Shown here one piece after another: positions 1-7,826 of a stretch of DNA of 14,477 bases. This stretch comes from Gemmobacter sp. GTDB taxonomy: Bacteria > Pseudomonadota > Alphaproteobacteria > Rhodobacterales > Rhodobacteraceae. Every line of letters begins with the position of its first letter. Within the stretch, counting starts at the first letter, position 1. The notes under the pieces were generated by a model. The model worked only from the letters and a program-made list of their open reading frames with translations, was not told the origin of the DNA and made no database searches. Location of the stretch: positions 1 through 14,477 of the forward strand of contig JAUSPL010000111.1 in assembly GCA_030656535.1 (NCBI GenBank), given 5' to 3'. A program made the translations under genes and the position numbers.

Positions 1-232
1 TGCCGGGACTGAACAACCAGCCTGATCTTGCAGATGGTACCGCATAATGCCGGAAATCGTCAAAGAGGTGGTGACTGCAATGGGATTCGATCGGTCGCCT
101 CATGTCAGTATATCCTTCAGCAGGTCTGCGGTGATTTACAACTGGCCTGTCTTGGCAGTTTGCTACATTCTTGAGTGTTTTCTTACTCTTGTCTCGACTT
201 TTCGGATCGGTCCGTGACGGAAATCCGGTCAG

Positions 233-1546
233 TCAGACCCCCAACCTGTCGCGGAGCGCATAATACCAGGACCCGACCATGGAATAGGGGACCCGGAACA
301 TTCGCCCGCCGGGGAAAGGATACCACGGCACCTTGGCAAACACGTCAAAGCGGGTTTTGTCGCCATCAATTGCCTGGGAAAGTATTTTGCCAAAGGTATG
401 AGAGCCGGTGACGCCATGGCCAGAATAGCCATGCGCAAAATAGGTATTGGCCCCAAGGCGGCCCAATTGCGGCACTCGGCTGAACGACAAGGCAAAGTTC
501 CCGCTCCAGGCGAAATCGACTTTGACACCTTTCAGGCTTGGATAGACTTTTTCCATCGCGGGCCGCAGTTTTGCTTCGACGTCGGCGGGATCTGTGCCAC
601 CGTAAACCGTACCACCGCCAAAAATCAGCCGTTTGTCAGCGGTCAAACGGAAATAATCCAGAATATAGCGCACATCCTCGACGCATTTGTCGGTGGGCAG
701 CAAGGCGTTCGCGCGATCGTCCCCCAAAGGAACGGTCGCCATCATCTGGGTGGATACGGGCATCACACGGGCCGTCAGCGCAGGGATGACATGGCCAAGA
801 TAAGCATTGCCACACAGAACCAATGTGCCGCAGGTCATCGTGCCATCGGCGGTTTTCACCACGGGCCTTGCAGCTTCGGTATCGGCATGAATGACCGGGG
901 ATTGTTCATAGATCACGCCGCCCAGCGACTCAAAGGCCGCAGCCTCGCCCAAGCACAGGTTCAAGGGGTGCATATGGCCGCCGGTATGGTCGATCATGCC
1001 GCCAGCATAGACATCCGACCCGATGTGTTCGCGCAGTTGCGCCTTGTCGAGCATGTCCTGGTTCTTGATACCATAGCTTGCCCAAAGAGCGCGCCGTGCC
1101 TCCAGTTCCTTCATGTGGGCGGCAGTCAGGCCGGTGAAGATGTTTCCGGATTTGAGGTCACACTGAATATCATAGGTTTTGACACGTTCGCGGATGATCT
1201 CTCCGCCTTCCTGCACCAATGAGGCCACGAAATTCGCGGTATCCTGCCCATAGCGCCCCTTGATCGTCTGCAAGCTTGCGTTCAGCCCGTTGACGATCTG
1301 CCCACCATTGCGGCCAGACGCGCCCCAACCCACACGTGCGCCTTCGATAATGGCGACCTTGTAGCCCTTTTCGACCAGATGAAGCCCTGTGGACAGGCCA
1401 GAGTATCCCGCCCCGACAATGCAGATATCCACATGGTTGTCGCCCTTTAGCGCAGGGCGCTCGGGTGATGGGTTGGCACTTGCCGCATAGTAGCTGCCGG
1501 TGTGTTTGGTCTGGCCATTGCTGGCAAAAGTTTCAATGGCCATCAT
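233..1546 (-). CDS. puuB: Gamma-glutamylputrescine oxidase (FAD-dependent DAO-family oxidoreductase)
   Basis: This 437-residue protein fits the PuuB/OrdL group of DAO-type flavoproteins. They oxidise gamma-glutamylputrescine to gamma-glutamyl-gamma-aminobutyraldehyde, releasing ammonia and hydrogen peroxide, in the cytoplasm. A Rossmann dinucleotide site is visible: GAGYSG at residues 45-50, with the ribose-binding acidic residue E68 at the end of strand 2 (VAIIEGA). It is followed by the family's WGASGRNGGQ stretch (74-83). The C-terminal third has FAWSGNFALSFSRVPQLG and a FAHGYSGHGV flavin-closing segment. There is no signal peptide. The start ATG overlaps the puuA stop (ATGA) and has GGAG 5-6 bases upstream; the second Met is an alternative start. 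Coupling to puuA strongly supports the pathway. A broader role on another amine adduct, as seen for OrdL-like enzymes, cannot be excluded. Confidence 0.9.
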   Translation of the reverse strand: MMAIETFASNGQTKHTGSYYAASANPSPERPALKGDNHVDICIVGAGYSGLSTGLHLVEKGYKVAIIEGARVGWGASGRNGGQIVNGLNASLQTIKGRYGQDTANFVASLVQEGGEIIRERVKTYDIQCDLKSGNIFTGLTAAHMKELEARRALWASYGIKNQDMLDKAQLREHIGSDVYAGGMIDHTGGHMHPLNLCLGEAAAFESLGGVIYEQSPVIHADTEAARPVVKTADGTMTCGTLVLCGNAYLGHVIPALTARVMPVSTQMMATVPLGDDRANALLPTDKCVEDVRYILDYFRLTADKRLIFGGGTVYGGTDPADVEAKLRPAMEKVYPSLKGVKVDFAWSGNFALSFSRVPQLGRLGANTYFAHGYSGHGVTGSHTFGKILSQAIDGDKTRFDVFAKVPWYPFPGGRMFRVPYSMVGSWYYALRDRLGV

Positions 1547-2892
1547 ACGGTCTCCAGGTAGCTGTCATATGCAAAATCGGTCACGTGGCGCGAGAACCGT
1601 TTCAGTTCTTGCATCTTGCATTCAACCAACATGGTTTGCAGTCGTTTGGAAAACACGTGCTGTACATGTTTGCCACGGCGAAACGCCTGGATCGCGGTCG
1701 CCCAATCCAGCGGCAGGTGATCCAGCTTTTGGCTATAGGCATCGCCCACAATCGGCGCGGCGGGCTCCATCTTGCCCTCGATGCCCACCAACGCACCGCC
1801 CAGAATGCTGCTAAGCACCAGATAGGGGTTCGCATCTGCCCCCGCCACGCGGTGTTCGATACGCCGTGCCTTGTGGCTGCCGCCGGGAATGCGGATCGCC
1901 GCGGTCCGGTTCTCATAACCCCAGGCCACGCTGGTGGGGGCATGGGCCCCGGGCAACAAGCGACGATAGGAATTCTGATGCGGTGCAAAGGTAAGGGTGC
2001 TTTCCTGCATCGTTTCCAGCAGCCCGGCAACGGCATTCAGCATCAAGGCCGTGCCTTCCTCGCCGCCATTGTCAAACACGTTCACGCCGTTTTCGTCAAC
2101 AAGGCTGAAATGCACGTGGAACCCGCTGCCCGAACGGTCGCCATAGGGTTTGGCCATAAAGGTCGCGGCCATTCCGTGCTTGCGCGCGATACCGTGCACA
2201 AGCCGCTTGAACAGCACCGCATCGTCAGCTGCCTGCAACGGGTCGGCCACATGCACCATGTTTATCTCGAACTGCCCTGCACCGTTTTCAGAAATCGCCG
2301 CATCTGCGGGAATGCCCTGCTCATGGCAGGCATCATAGACGTCGTTCAGGAATGCGTCGAAATGCTGCAACTCGTCCAGCGACAGCGCTCCATCGGAATC
2401 CAGTCGTTTGCCGGTTACGGGCGAACAAGGGGGCTGCGGCTGCGGCGCGGATGGATCGCACAGATAAAACTCCAGTTCGGTCGCCACCACAGGTGTCAGA
2501 CCCAGCGCCTTGTACCGCTCGACAATGTTTGACAGTGCATGACGCGGGTCGCCCGGAAACGGCTCACCATTTTCTGTGTCCATCCAGAACATCACAAGCG
2601 CGGACGGCCTGCTGGTCCAGTTCACCATGACGATGGGGCGCCCGGTGTATTCGCAGATGCCATCGGCATCCCCCGTTTCAAACACCAGTTCGTTGTTTTC
2701 GATATCCTCGCCCCAGATATCCACGCTCAGCACGGAAAGCGGCATCCGAAGCCCGCCGTCCATTATTTCCTTGGCTTTCTCGATCGGCAGGCGTTTGCCC
2801 CGCATCGCGCCGTTCAGGTCGCAGACACACGCAAATACGGTCTCGATTTCTGGCCGTTCCTGAAGCCATCTTCTGATGTTGGTCGGAGGCAT
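1543..2892 (-). CDS. puuA: Gamma-glutamylputrescine synthetase (glutamine synthetase family)
   Basis: A glutamine-synthetase-fold ligase that joins glutamate to an amine using ATP. Next to puuB the best call is PuuA, which makes gamma-glutamylputrescine. GS landmarks run in order (numbered from the ATG at 2892, 449 aa): ATELEFYL near 137-144, ENGAGQFEI (202-210), GSGFHVHFS (255-263), NSYRR (307-311), ENRTAAIRIP (327-336) and EHR (346-348). These are the metal-, glutamate- and ATP-site segments of the family. A GTG at 2916 would add eight residues but has little ribosome-binding signal; ATG 2892 has AAGGA about 10 bases upstream, so I prefer it. It is the first gene of the puuAB pair and its stop overlaps the puuB start. 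Other gamma-glutamylamine synthetases, using ethanolamine, monoamines or isopropylamine as substrate, are hard to separate by eye. Confidence 0.88.
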   Translation of the reverse strand: MPPTNIRRWLQERPEIETVFACVCDLNGAMRGKRLPIEKAKEIMDGGLRMPLSVLSVDIWGEDIENNELVFETGDADGICEYTGRPIVMVNWTSRPSALVMFWMDTENGEPFPGDPRHALSNIVERYKALGLTPVVATELEFYLCDPSAPQPQPPCSPVTGKRLDSDGALSLDELQHFDAFLNDVYDACHEQGIPADAAISENGAGQFEINMVHVADPLQAADDAVLFKRLVHGIARKHGMAATFMAKPYGDRSGSGFHVHFSLVDENGVNVFDNGGEEGTALMLNAVAGLLETMQESTLTFAPHQNSYRRLLPGAHAPTSVAWGYENRTAAIRIPGGSHKARRIEHRVAGADANPYLVLSSILGGALVGIEGKMEPAAPIVGDAYSQKLDHLPLDWATAIQAFRRGKHVQHVFSKRLQTMLVECKMQELKRFSRHVTDFAYDSYLETV

Positions 2893-2965
2893 TTCGGAGA
2901 TATCCTTCTGGGTCACCGGTCACTGTTCAGAGTGTGTCTGGCACTTCTTGGTTGAAAGTCGGCAG

Positions 2966-2993
2966 CCAATAGTGACGTAGATATTCCTATTGG
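2966..2993. promoter_or_regulatory. Inverted repeat, candidate operator of puuAB
   Basis: CCAATAG (2966-2972) and CTATTGG (2987-2993) form perfect 7-bp arms around a 14-bp spacer that is AT-richer than its surroundings. Arm centres are 21 bp apart, two helical turns, as expected for a dimeric regulator. The site lies about 75-100 bp upstream of the puuA start. No regulator gene is adjacent, so its identity is unknown. Confidence 0.35.
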
Positions 2994-3017
2994 ACGCAAG
3001 ATGAAACAGGCATCCGA

Positions 3018-3519
3018 GTGGGCACCCAGACCCTGAAGAACCGCATCCTGCCCGAAAACCGCGCCTTCGAGGGTGACCCGGAACCAGTCGTGGCCGCCAC
3101 CATCAACCACCCCAGCAACGGTGGCTGCCACAAGGGCGTCGGCAACCTGGAACCGGCTGGCGCCTGCTTTGGTCGCGGCGAAACCATCCCGGCAGAGAGG
3201 AGACGCATCAAACACCAAACCATCCAAAACCGCCGATTGAGCCACCAGCGTCAAGCAACGCAACCTGAAACCGATGTGCCGGCGCCTGCCGCCAAAACCA
3301 GCATGGCTGCTCCAGATCATGCGATGGCGGACAGGACTGGGTGCCTGTCGGACACGTCCGATCACCAGATCATCGAGCAGCCGGCAGCGACATGGCGTCG
3401 CACCGGCCGGGCGTGCGATGAAAGGACACGGGTCCAGGGGCGGGCCAGCCTGCAAAAGCAAAATACCATGGCCCAAAAGTTCTGCTCTGCGGCAATCCGG
3501 ATCAGTGTGCGGTTGATCA
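3018..3519. other. Gene-poor stretch without an assignable gene
   Basis: Both strands carry long open frames here: plus from 3018 continuing to 3905, and minus 3632 to 2913. Neither translation shows a recognisable domain, a run of hydrophobic segments or a convincing ribosome-binding site. The minus frame covers the same triplets as the plus frame, so one may be an echo of the other. Because the next stretch (3520-3905) is a frameshifted membrane-gene remnant on the plus strand, this region may be the more decayed 5' part of the same gene; the sequence does not prove it. Confidence 0.4.
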
Positions 3520-3905
3520 GAATGGGCGATCTGGTCGGGTTTTCTGGTAACATCGGCGCTGGCAGGGTCCAGGTTCGTGCTGATGCTGACGATCATCGGT
3601 GCGATCTTGTTGCCTGTCATGCTGATCGTCAAGGTGGTAGCGATCTTTGCGGGCTATACGCTTGGAAGCTACGTCTTGGGTGTCGGGCTCTGGCACGGAT
3701 CGGCAGGCAGGACCAAGATGGGCTGCCCTTGGAATTCGCGCTGGCCTGTCTGGGGGCGATTGTCGCGGGCCTGGCATGGCTGGCTCTCATGGCAGGATGG
3801 TTCTTTGTGTTGGGCTTGACCCTGTTGGTCATCGGCACGCTGGCCGCTTTTGTGTTGCCCGCGAATATCCTGTTGCAACGTGACGCGAACAGTCCGAGGG
3901 TTTGA
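3520..3905 (+). pseudogene. Frameshifted remnant of a small integral membrane protein gene
   Basis: Two plus-strand frames each encode part of what reads as one membrane protein. The first (codons in the frame of the ATG at 3577) gives hydrophobic segments LTIIGAILLPVMLIVKVVAI and YTLGSYVLGVGLW, and is meaningful until about 3690. The second takes over near 3690-3720 with LPLEFALACLGAIVAGLAWL and WFFVLGLTLLVIGTLAAFV, ending at TGA 3903-3905. Joining them requires a net -1/+2 change around the repetitive cggcaggcagg stretch. The spliced pattern (two hydrophobic hairpins, LGSYVLG, then small-residue-rich helices ending in a leucine-rich segment) resembles the C-terminal membrane domain of polymer-forming (bactofilin-like) membrane proteins, by recall only. 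No intact start was found. A sequencing error is possible, although neighbouring genes are intact. Confidence 0.55.
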
Positions 3906-3931
3906 TGACCGTCGCTGCAGGCCGCTATGCT
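3902..3931 (+). promoter_or_regulatory. Weak sigma-70-like promoter candidate for the AI-2E family gene
   Basis: TTGATG (3902-3907) and TATGCT (3926-3931) are separated by 18 bp, four matches of six to each consensus hexamer. It lies between the pseudogene and the transporter gene. Such matches arise by chance, so this is only a candidate. Confidence 0.2.
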
Positions 3932-4034
3932 GGGGGTTCGGGAGTTGTTACGATGCCGATTAATGCGCCCTTTGCTTTCAGGGCGTCACTTCCGCCTCAA
4001 TCTGCGTTACGGTGATTGCTTGATCTCAAACCTA

Positions 4035-4072
4035 TGATGCGACCCGACACAGCTGATGCGACCCGACACAGC
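4035..4072. repeat. Perfect 19-bp tandem duplication
   Basis: The unit tgatgcgacccgacacagc occurs twice head-to-tail (4035-4053 and 4054-4072) with no mismatch. Nineteen is not a multiple of three, so the duplication shifts any reading frame running through it. It lies in the leader of the AI-2E family gene and is one reason to place that gene's start downstream. Confidence 0.9.
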
Positions 4073-4135
4073 GGTCAGAGAATTGAATTTGACAGGGCGC
4101 ATGCTGGCGTCTGTCTGGCCGAAGGGCAGGTCCGA

Positions 4136-5191
4136 TTGAAACAAGAAGCAAAAACACCGCGCAACCGCCGACTTGGCCTTTTTGCACTGGCGATCGCCTC
4201 TCTCTCGGGCATCGCACTTTGCCTTCTTATTGCCAGACCATTTCTGGGCGCGATCACCTGGGCGCTGACGTTGGCGATTCTGTTTTCACCTTTGAATGCG
4301 CGGATCGAAAAGCTGGTCAGGCAACGCAACATTGCGGCGCTTCTCTCGACCGGGATTGTCGCCATCGTCGTGGTGGTTCCTGCCGTTTTCGTGATCGAAC
4401 GCCTGATCACCGAAGCCGCATCCGGTATCGTATCGCTGCAAGCGCGCGTTGAGAGTGGTGAGCTTCAGAAACTGCTCGACAGCTATCCCACCCTTGCACC
4501 TCTTGGTCGCTGGATCGACAATCATCTCGATTTGCCTTCGATGATGGCCGCCGCTGCAACATGGATCAGCAATATCGGGGCCCTTTTCGTCAGGGGGTCA
4601 CTTTTGCAGGTGGCCGAGGTTTTCGTCACCTTCTACCTGCTGTTCTATTTTCTGCGCGACAGGCTGGCCGCAAAGACCATGATCAAGGCGTGGTTGCCGC
4701 TGGCACCAAAAGATGCCGATCACTTGCTGAGCAGGGTCGTCGATACGGTGCATGCGACAGTTTACGGCACGCTTGCGGTTGCCGCGATCCAAGGCACCCT
4801 GGGGGGCCTGATGTTCTGGGCTTTGGGGCTGCCCACGCCGCTGCTTTGGGGGCTGGTGATGGGGCTGTTGTCAATCGTGCCGGTTTTAGGTTCTTTTGTC
4901 GTTTGGATACCTGCAGCCCTTTTGCTGTTGCTGGATGGAAGCTGGATTCGCGCCGTTGTTCTTTCAGCTTGGGGCGGCATCGTGGTTGGCGGAATAGACA
5001 ACGTCCTGCGCCCCACATTCGTCGGCAACCGGTTGCGGCTGCACACGGTACCCGCGTTCATTTCAATCATCGGAGGTCTGGTCTTGTTCGGCGCACCGGG
5101 CTTTATCCTCGGCCCGCTCGCGGCGACAATGACGATGCTGCTTGTGGAATTCTGGACACGTCAGGCGGCACTGACCGAGGCCGCCAAATGA
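4136..5191 (+). CDS. AI-2E family (PerM/TqsA-like) membrane transporter
   Basis: An inner-membrane protein of the AI-2E/PerM family, whose members export small molecules or act as ion antiporters; the substrate here is unknown. From the TTG at 4136 it has 351 residues, the usual family length. It opens with a basic cytoplasmic tail and two close helices (LGLFALAIASLSGIALCLLI, then FLGAITWALTLAILFSPL). A third helix after RQRNIAALLSTG and an extended soluble loop follow. The C-terminal bundle contains family signatures: TLGGLMFWALGLPTPLLWGLVMGLLSIVPVLGS, the glycine-rich VVGGIDNVLRPTFVG segment, and GAPGFILGPLAATM. TTG 4136 has AAGGG about 9 bases upstream. The alternative ATG at 4034 lacks a Shine-Dalgarno sequence and would translate through the 19-bp tandem repeat. 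It converges on the sensor kinase gene across 143 bp in which I see no clear terminator. Confidence 0.88.
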   Translation: MKQEAKTPRNRRLGLFALAIASLSGIALCLLIARPFLGAITWALTLAILFSPLNARIEKLVRQRNIAALLSTGIVAIVVVVPAVFVIERLITEAASGIVSLQARVESGELQKLLDSYPTLAPLGRWIDNHLDLPSMMAAAATWISNIGALFVRGSLLQVAEVFVTFYLLFYFLRDRLAAKTMIKAWLPLAPKDADHLLSRVVDTVHATVYGTLAVAAIQGTLGGLMFWALGLPTPLLWGLVMGLLSIVPVLGSFVVWIPAALLLLLDGSWIRAVVLSAWGGIVVGGIDNVLRPTFVGNRLRLHTVPAFISIIGGLVLFGAPGFILGPLAATMTMLLVEFWTRQAALTEAAK

Positions 5192-5334
5192 TATAGGGGT
5201 GGTGTCAGATCGATACGGTTTGTGGCGGGCAGGACATGGCCGACGATCTGCTCGCAATGGCCCAGCGCAGGCAGGTCGGGGTTTCCTGCGCGTTCATCCA
5301 GATCCGGGCGGTTCAGGTGGGGGGCAAGCGCGGG

Positions 5335-6678
5335 TCAGCCCAGAGTGTTCGCCGGGGCCGACAAGGCAACCACGGCTTCCACCCCTTCGACTGAACCGGG
5401 CCTCGGAGACGTCAATGTAAAAGCGCAGCCGGCGCGGTCTGTGATGGTCCGCACGATCGCCAGTCCCAAGCCGCTTCCGTCACCGGCCCCAGCGCCGCGC
5501 TCAAAGCGCGTCATGAGCTGCGGCAAGATATCGGGTGCGATGACAGGCCCGTCATTTGCGACCGACAAGTGTCCGTCCGCCGCCAAGCTTACCGTCACGG
5601 GTGACGACGGGACGCCGTGTTTCAGCGCGTTCTCTAGCAGGTTCCGGCAGAGGATGCCAAAGGCGTCCGGGTCGATATCTGATATGACAGGGGTGTCCGA
5701 GATGTTAAGGACAATACGGTCCGAACTCGCCAGCCGCGCAAAATCTGCAACAACCAAGCTGAGCACAGGGCGCAAGTCGGCGGGCTGCCCGCTGCGCAGA
5801 CGGCCCCCTTCGGCGCGTGCAAGTTGCATCAGCTTTTCCGACAATCGCGTCAGGCGTTTCAGGGTTGTCTCGATTTCGGCCGCCCGGCGCCCGGCGTCCT
5901 GGTCTTTGGTCTCGGCCTGCAGCCGTTGCGCCTGCGCGATGGCCCCGGCCAAAGGGGTACGCAATTCATGGGCGGCGTTGGCGGCGAAACTGCGCTCGGC
6001 GTCGAACGCGCCTTGCAGGCGGGCCAATAGCTGATTGACAGCCGCCGCAATGGGGATGACTTCGCTTGGCAGATCGGCGCTGGCTATGGGCGACAGATCG
6101 CGCGTGCCGCGCATCGCCAGAGTATCACGCAGCCGCAGCACGGGCCGAAAGCCAAGGCGCACCGCCGCGATGATCGCCGCAAGGCAGAGCGGGATGACCA
6201 ACAGCAGCGGCAGGCCAAGACCCATCTGCATCTCGCGCGCAACCGCCTTGCGATGGTCCAGCGGTTCGGCGATGGCAATGGTTATGCTGTCTTGCAATGC
6301 CGCGTCGAAATACAGTCGGTGCGTGGCGGTTTGGCGGAACCCCACTCCGTCATAGGGTGGGAACATCGCCACGTCGGCGGCGTGCGACTGCAGCACGATA
6401 CGCCCCTGCGCATCACGCACGATATAGGTGAACAGCTCGTCATGCGCGCGCAGGTCCGCGATCCTTTGGCTGATGCCTTCTTCCTCACGGTCGATGATGT
6501 CGAGAACGGCCAGCGGCAGGATGCGCTGCGCGGTTTCTTGCAAGGCGCTGTCGAACACTTCGTCCATCTCATGGCGCAGGATCGTCGATGTCAGGCTGGC
6601 GGCGGCCACCCACAACACGGTCACAGCGACGCCGATCAGCAGGGCAAGCCGCGCCTGGATCGAACGGGGTGCCCTCAT
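5335..6678 (-). CDS. Sensor histidine kinase, QseC/PmrB-like
   Basis: A 447-residue membrane kinase of the 2CSK_N/HisKA/HATPase type, partner of the regulator encoded immediately upstream. Transmembrane helices are at about 12-34 and 155-175, enclosing a periplasmic sensor domain of about 120 residues rich in acidic residues (EMDE at 37-40, DREEE at 63-67). A HAMP-like linker follows, with the dimerisation box AAHELRTPLAG (phosphoacceptor H237). The catalytic domain has the N box NLLENALKHG (346-355), a G1-type DGP (376-378) and GDGSGLGLAIV (399-409). ATG 6678 was chosen because it overlaps the regulator's stop as ATGA; upstream extension would run into the regulator gene. The signal is unknown. 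PmrB relatives sense ferric iron or polymyxin and QseC relatives sense other cues, so family alone does not settle it. Confidence 0.93.
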   Translation of the reverse strand: MRAPRSIQARLALLIGVAVTVLWVAAASLTSTILRHEMDEVFDSALQETAQRILPLAVLDIIDREEEGISQRIADLRAHDELFTYIVRDAQGRIVLQSHAADVAMFPPYDGVGFRQTATHRLYFDAALQDSITIAIAEPLDHRKAVAREMQMGLGLPLLLVIPLCLAAIIAAVRLGFRPVLRLRDTLAMRGTRDLSPIASADLPSEVIPIAAAVNQLLARLQGAFDAERSFAANAAHELRTPLAGAIAQAQRLQAETKDQDAGRRAAEIETTLKRLTRLSEKLMQLARAEGGRLRSGQPADLRPVLSLVVADFARLASSDRIVLNISDTPVISDIDPDAFGILCRNLLENALKHGVPSSPVTVSLAADGHLSVANDGPVIAPDILPQLMTRFERGAGAGDGSGLGLAIVRTITDRAGCAFTLTSPRPGSVEGVEAVVALSAPANTLG

Positions 6679-7334
6679 GCCGACCCCAGCCGGTACCCAA
6701 GACCCCGTTCCGTCTCGATCACCGTGGCCCCAAGTTTCTTGCGCAAGCGGCTGACATGGACCTCGATCGTGTTGCTTTCGACTTCGGAGTCGAAGGAATA
6801 CAGCCGCTCCTCCAGCTGCGCCTTGGACAGCAGTTGGCCGGGCCTTTGCAAGAAGGCCTCGAACAGCACCCATTCGCGGGCGGTCAGGGCAATCGTGCGG
6901 CCATCCTTGCGCAGGCTGCGGGCGGCAAGGTCGATGTCCAGTGGCCCCAACGAAATGATCGGGTTCGGGTTGCCGGAATAGCGACGCGCGACCGATCCGA
7001 TGCGGGCGGAAAGTTCAGCCAGATCGAAGGGTTTGACCAGATAGTCATCCGCCCCTGCGTTCAGTCCTTCGATCCGGTCCGAAATCTGATCCAGCGCTGT
7101 CAGGATGATCACCGGGATCACACTGCCTTGCGCGCGAAGCCTACGCAGAAACGGAACGCCGCGCCCGTCCGGCAGCATCAGGTCAAGCAGCACCAGATCA
7201 TAAGCCACGACCGCCAGCGCATCGCGGCCCGCGTCCAGCCGCATGACCCAGTCAAGCGAATGGCCATCCCCCGCGATCTGGTCGCGCAAGGCAGCACCCA
7301 GCACGGTATCGTCTTCGATCAGCAGGATACGCAT
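6675..7334 (-). CDS. OmpR-family response regulator, QseB/PmrA-like
   Basis: A 219-residue DNA-binding response regulator. The receiver domain has the acidic pocket E7-D8-D9, phosphoacceptor D51 (LLLDLMLPDG), T79 and K101 (VKPFD). The C-terminal winged-helix domain has the typical LTAREWVLFEAFLQRPGQLLSK segment, then the recognition-helix region with VESNTIEVHVSRLRKKLG and the wing ERGLGYRL. It is co-transcribed with the kinase (ATGA overlap) and divergent from the PepSY gene at 7483. The 50-bp dyad element at 7380-7429 lies 45 bp upstream of its start codon, which suggests autoregulation; identical architecture is found before two other units. I infer, but the sequence does not prove, that this protein binds those elements. 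Confidence 0.94.
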   Translation of the reverse strand: MRILLIEDDTVLGAALRDQIAGDGHSLDWVMRLDAGRDALAVVAYDLVLLDLMLPDGRGVPFLRRLRAQGSVIPVIILTALDQISDRIEGLNAGADDYLVKPFDLAELSARIGSVARRYSGNPNPIISLGPLDIDLAARSLRKDGRTIALTAREWVLFEAFLQRPGQLLSKAQLEERLYSFDSEVESNTIEVHVSRLRKKLGATVIETERGLGYRLGSA

Positions 7335-7379
7335 CGTGTTGTGTCCAGTTCCATTTCCTGCATTGTCTCACCTTTCAGG

Positions 7380-7429
7380 CTGACGGCAAGCTGAACCGCT
7401 GCCTGGCCCGGCTTCAGGTAGCTGTCAGG
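7380..7429. promoter_or_regulatory. Regulator box A (CTGA/TCAG dyad), shared divergent promoter region
   Basis: CTGA at 7380 and 7391 (11-bp step) and TCAG at 7414 and 7425 (11-bp step) are arranged with exact dyad symmetry. This is the best of three copies: left half CTGACGGCAAGCTGAA and right half read on the minus strand CTGACAGCTACCTGAA match at 12 of 16 positions. Direct repeats spaced by one helical turn are typical OmpR-family sites. It sits 53 bp before the PepSY ATG and 45 bp from the regulator ATG. Confidence 0.7.
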
Positions 7430-7482
7430 TTGAACCGGCAAAGATGGTTCGTGGATCGCACAACACCTTGGAAGGCAACGCA

Positions 7483-7758
7483 ATGAAGTATTCGCTTCCC
7501 ATTTTGGCCGTGCTTGGCGCGCTGGCGTTCACTGGCACCGCACTGGCGGATGACGATGACTGCATCGCCCCGATGGCACAGTGGCAGCCGCGTGAGTCCG
7601 TCCAGCGAATGGCCGAGGCGCAGGGCTGGACTGTGGCACGCATAAAGATCGACGACGGCTGCTATGAAATCAAGGGTCGTGACGCGAAAGGCCGCAAAAT
7701 CGAGGTCAAGGTTGACCCTGGCACGCTGGCTATCGTCGAAATGGAATATGAGGACTGA
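7483..7758 (+). CDS. Small secreted PepSY-domain protein
   Basis: A 91-residue exported protein. Residues 1-22 are a Sec signal peptide (K2, hydrophobic core, cleavage after ALA). The mature part is one PepSY unit: WQPRESVQRMAEAQGWTVARIKIDDGCYEIKGRDAKGRKIEVKVDPGTL, with the usual helix, strand and VDPGT turn. It has two cysteines (C27, C60) that could pair in the periplasm, and a DDDD run just after the cleavage site that may bind cations. The start ATG has GGAAGG 7 bases upstream; an earlier in-frame ATG at 7444 has no ribosome-binding site. Small PepSY proteins often sit beside QseBC/PmrAB-type systems and may modulate the sensor or bind metal. This gene is divergent from the regulator and downstream of box A. 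Confidence 0.88.
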   Translation: MKYSLPILAVLGALAFTGTALADDDDCIAPMAQWQPRESVQRMAEAQGWTVARIKIDDGCYEIKGRDAKGRKIEVKVDPGTLAIVEMEYED

Positions 7759-7796
7759 TGCCGCGTCTGTCGTGTCCAATATGAGACCTTGGCCAT

Positions 7797-7826
7797 TTGT
7801 CCACAGTCTCGTTGTCCACAGTCTCG
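7797..7826. repeat. Perfect 15-bp tandem repeat
   Basis: The unit ttgtccacagtctcg occurs twice in a row (7797-7811, 7812-7826). It lies in the 326-bp space between the PepSY and Asp-rich genes, where I see no gene. The rest of that space (7827-7957) holds nothing I can name before the terminator at 7958. Confidence 0.9.

Noticed and set aside
47..220. Short plus-strand frame from ATG 47
   Set aside because: About 57 codons, no ribosome-binding site and no recognisable content; the 1-232 region shows nothing I can support.
1465..2532. 355-codon plus-strand open frame
   Set aside because: It lies antisense to puuA and puuB, which have clear family motifs; it is a GC-rich shadow.
2913..3632. 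239-codon minus-strand open frame
   Set aside because: It ends within the puuA start region, shares triplets with a long plus frame, has no domain, signal or ribosome-binding site I recognise, and runs antisense through the membrane-gene remnant.
3680..3720. Programmed ribosomal frameshift joining the two membrane frames
   Set aside because: No A/T-rich heptamer slip site or clear downstream structure is visible, and the upstream part also lacks a start; decay or error is simpler.
3970..3990. Hairpin cgccct/agggcg as a terminator after the pseudogene
   Set aside because: Only six pairs and no T-run on either strand.
6679..6873. N-terminal extension of the sensor kinase
   Set aside because: It would overlap 195 bp of the regulator gene; ATG 6678 gives a normal helix 1 and an ATGA overlap.
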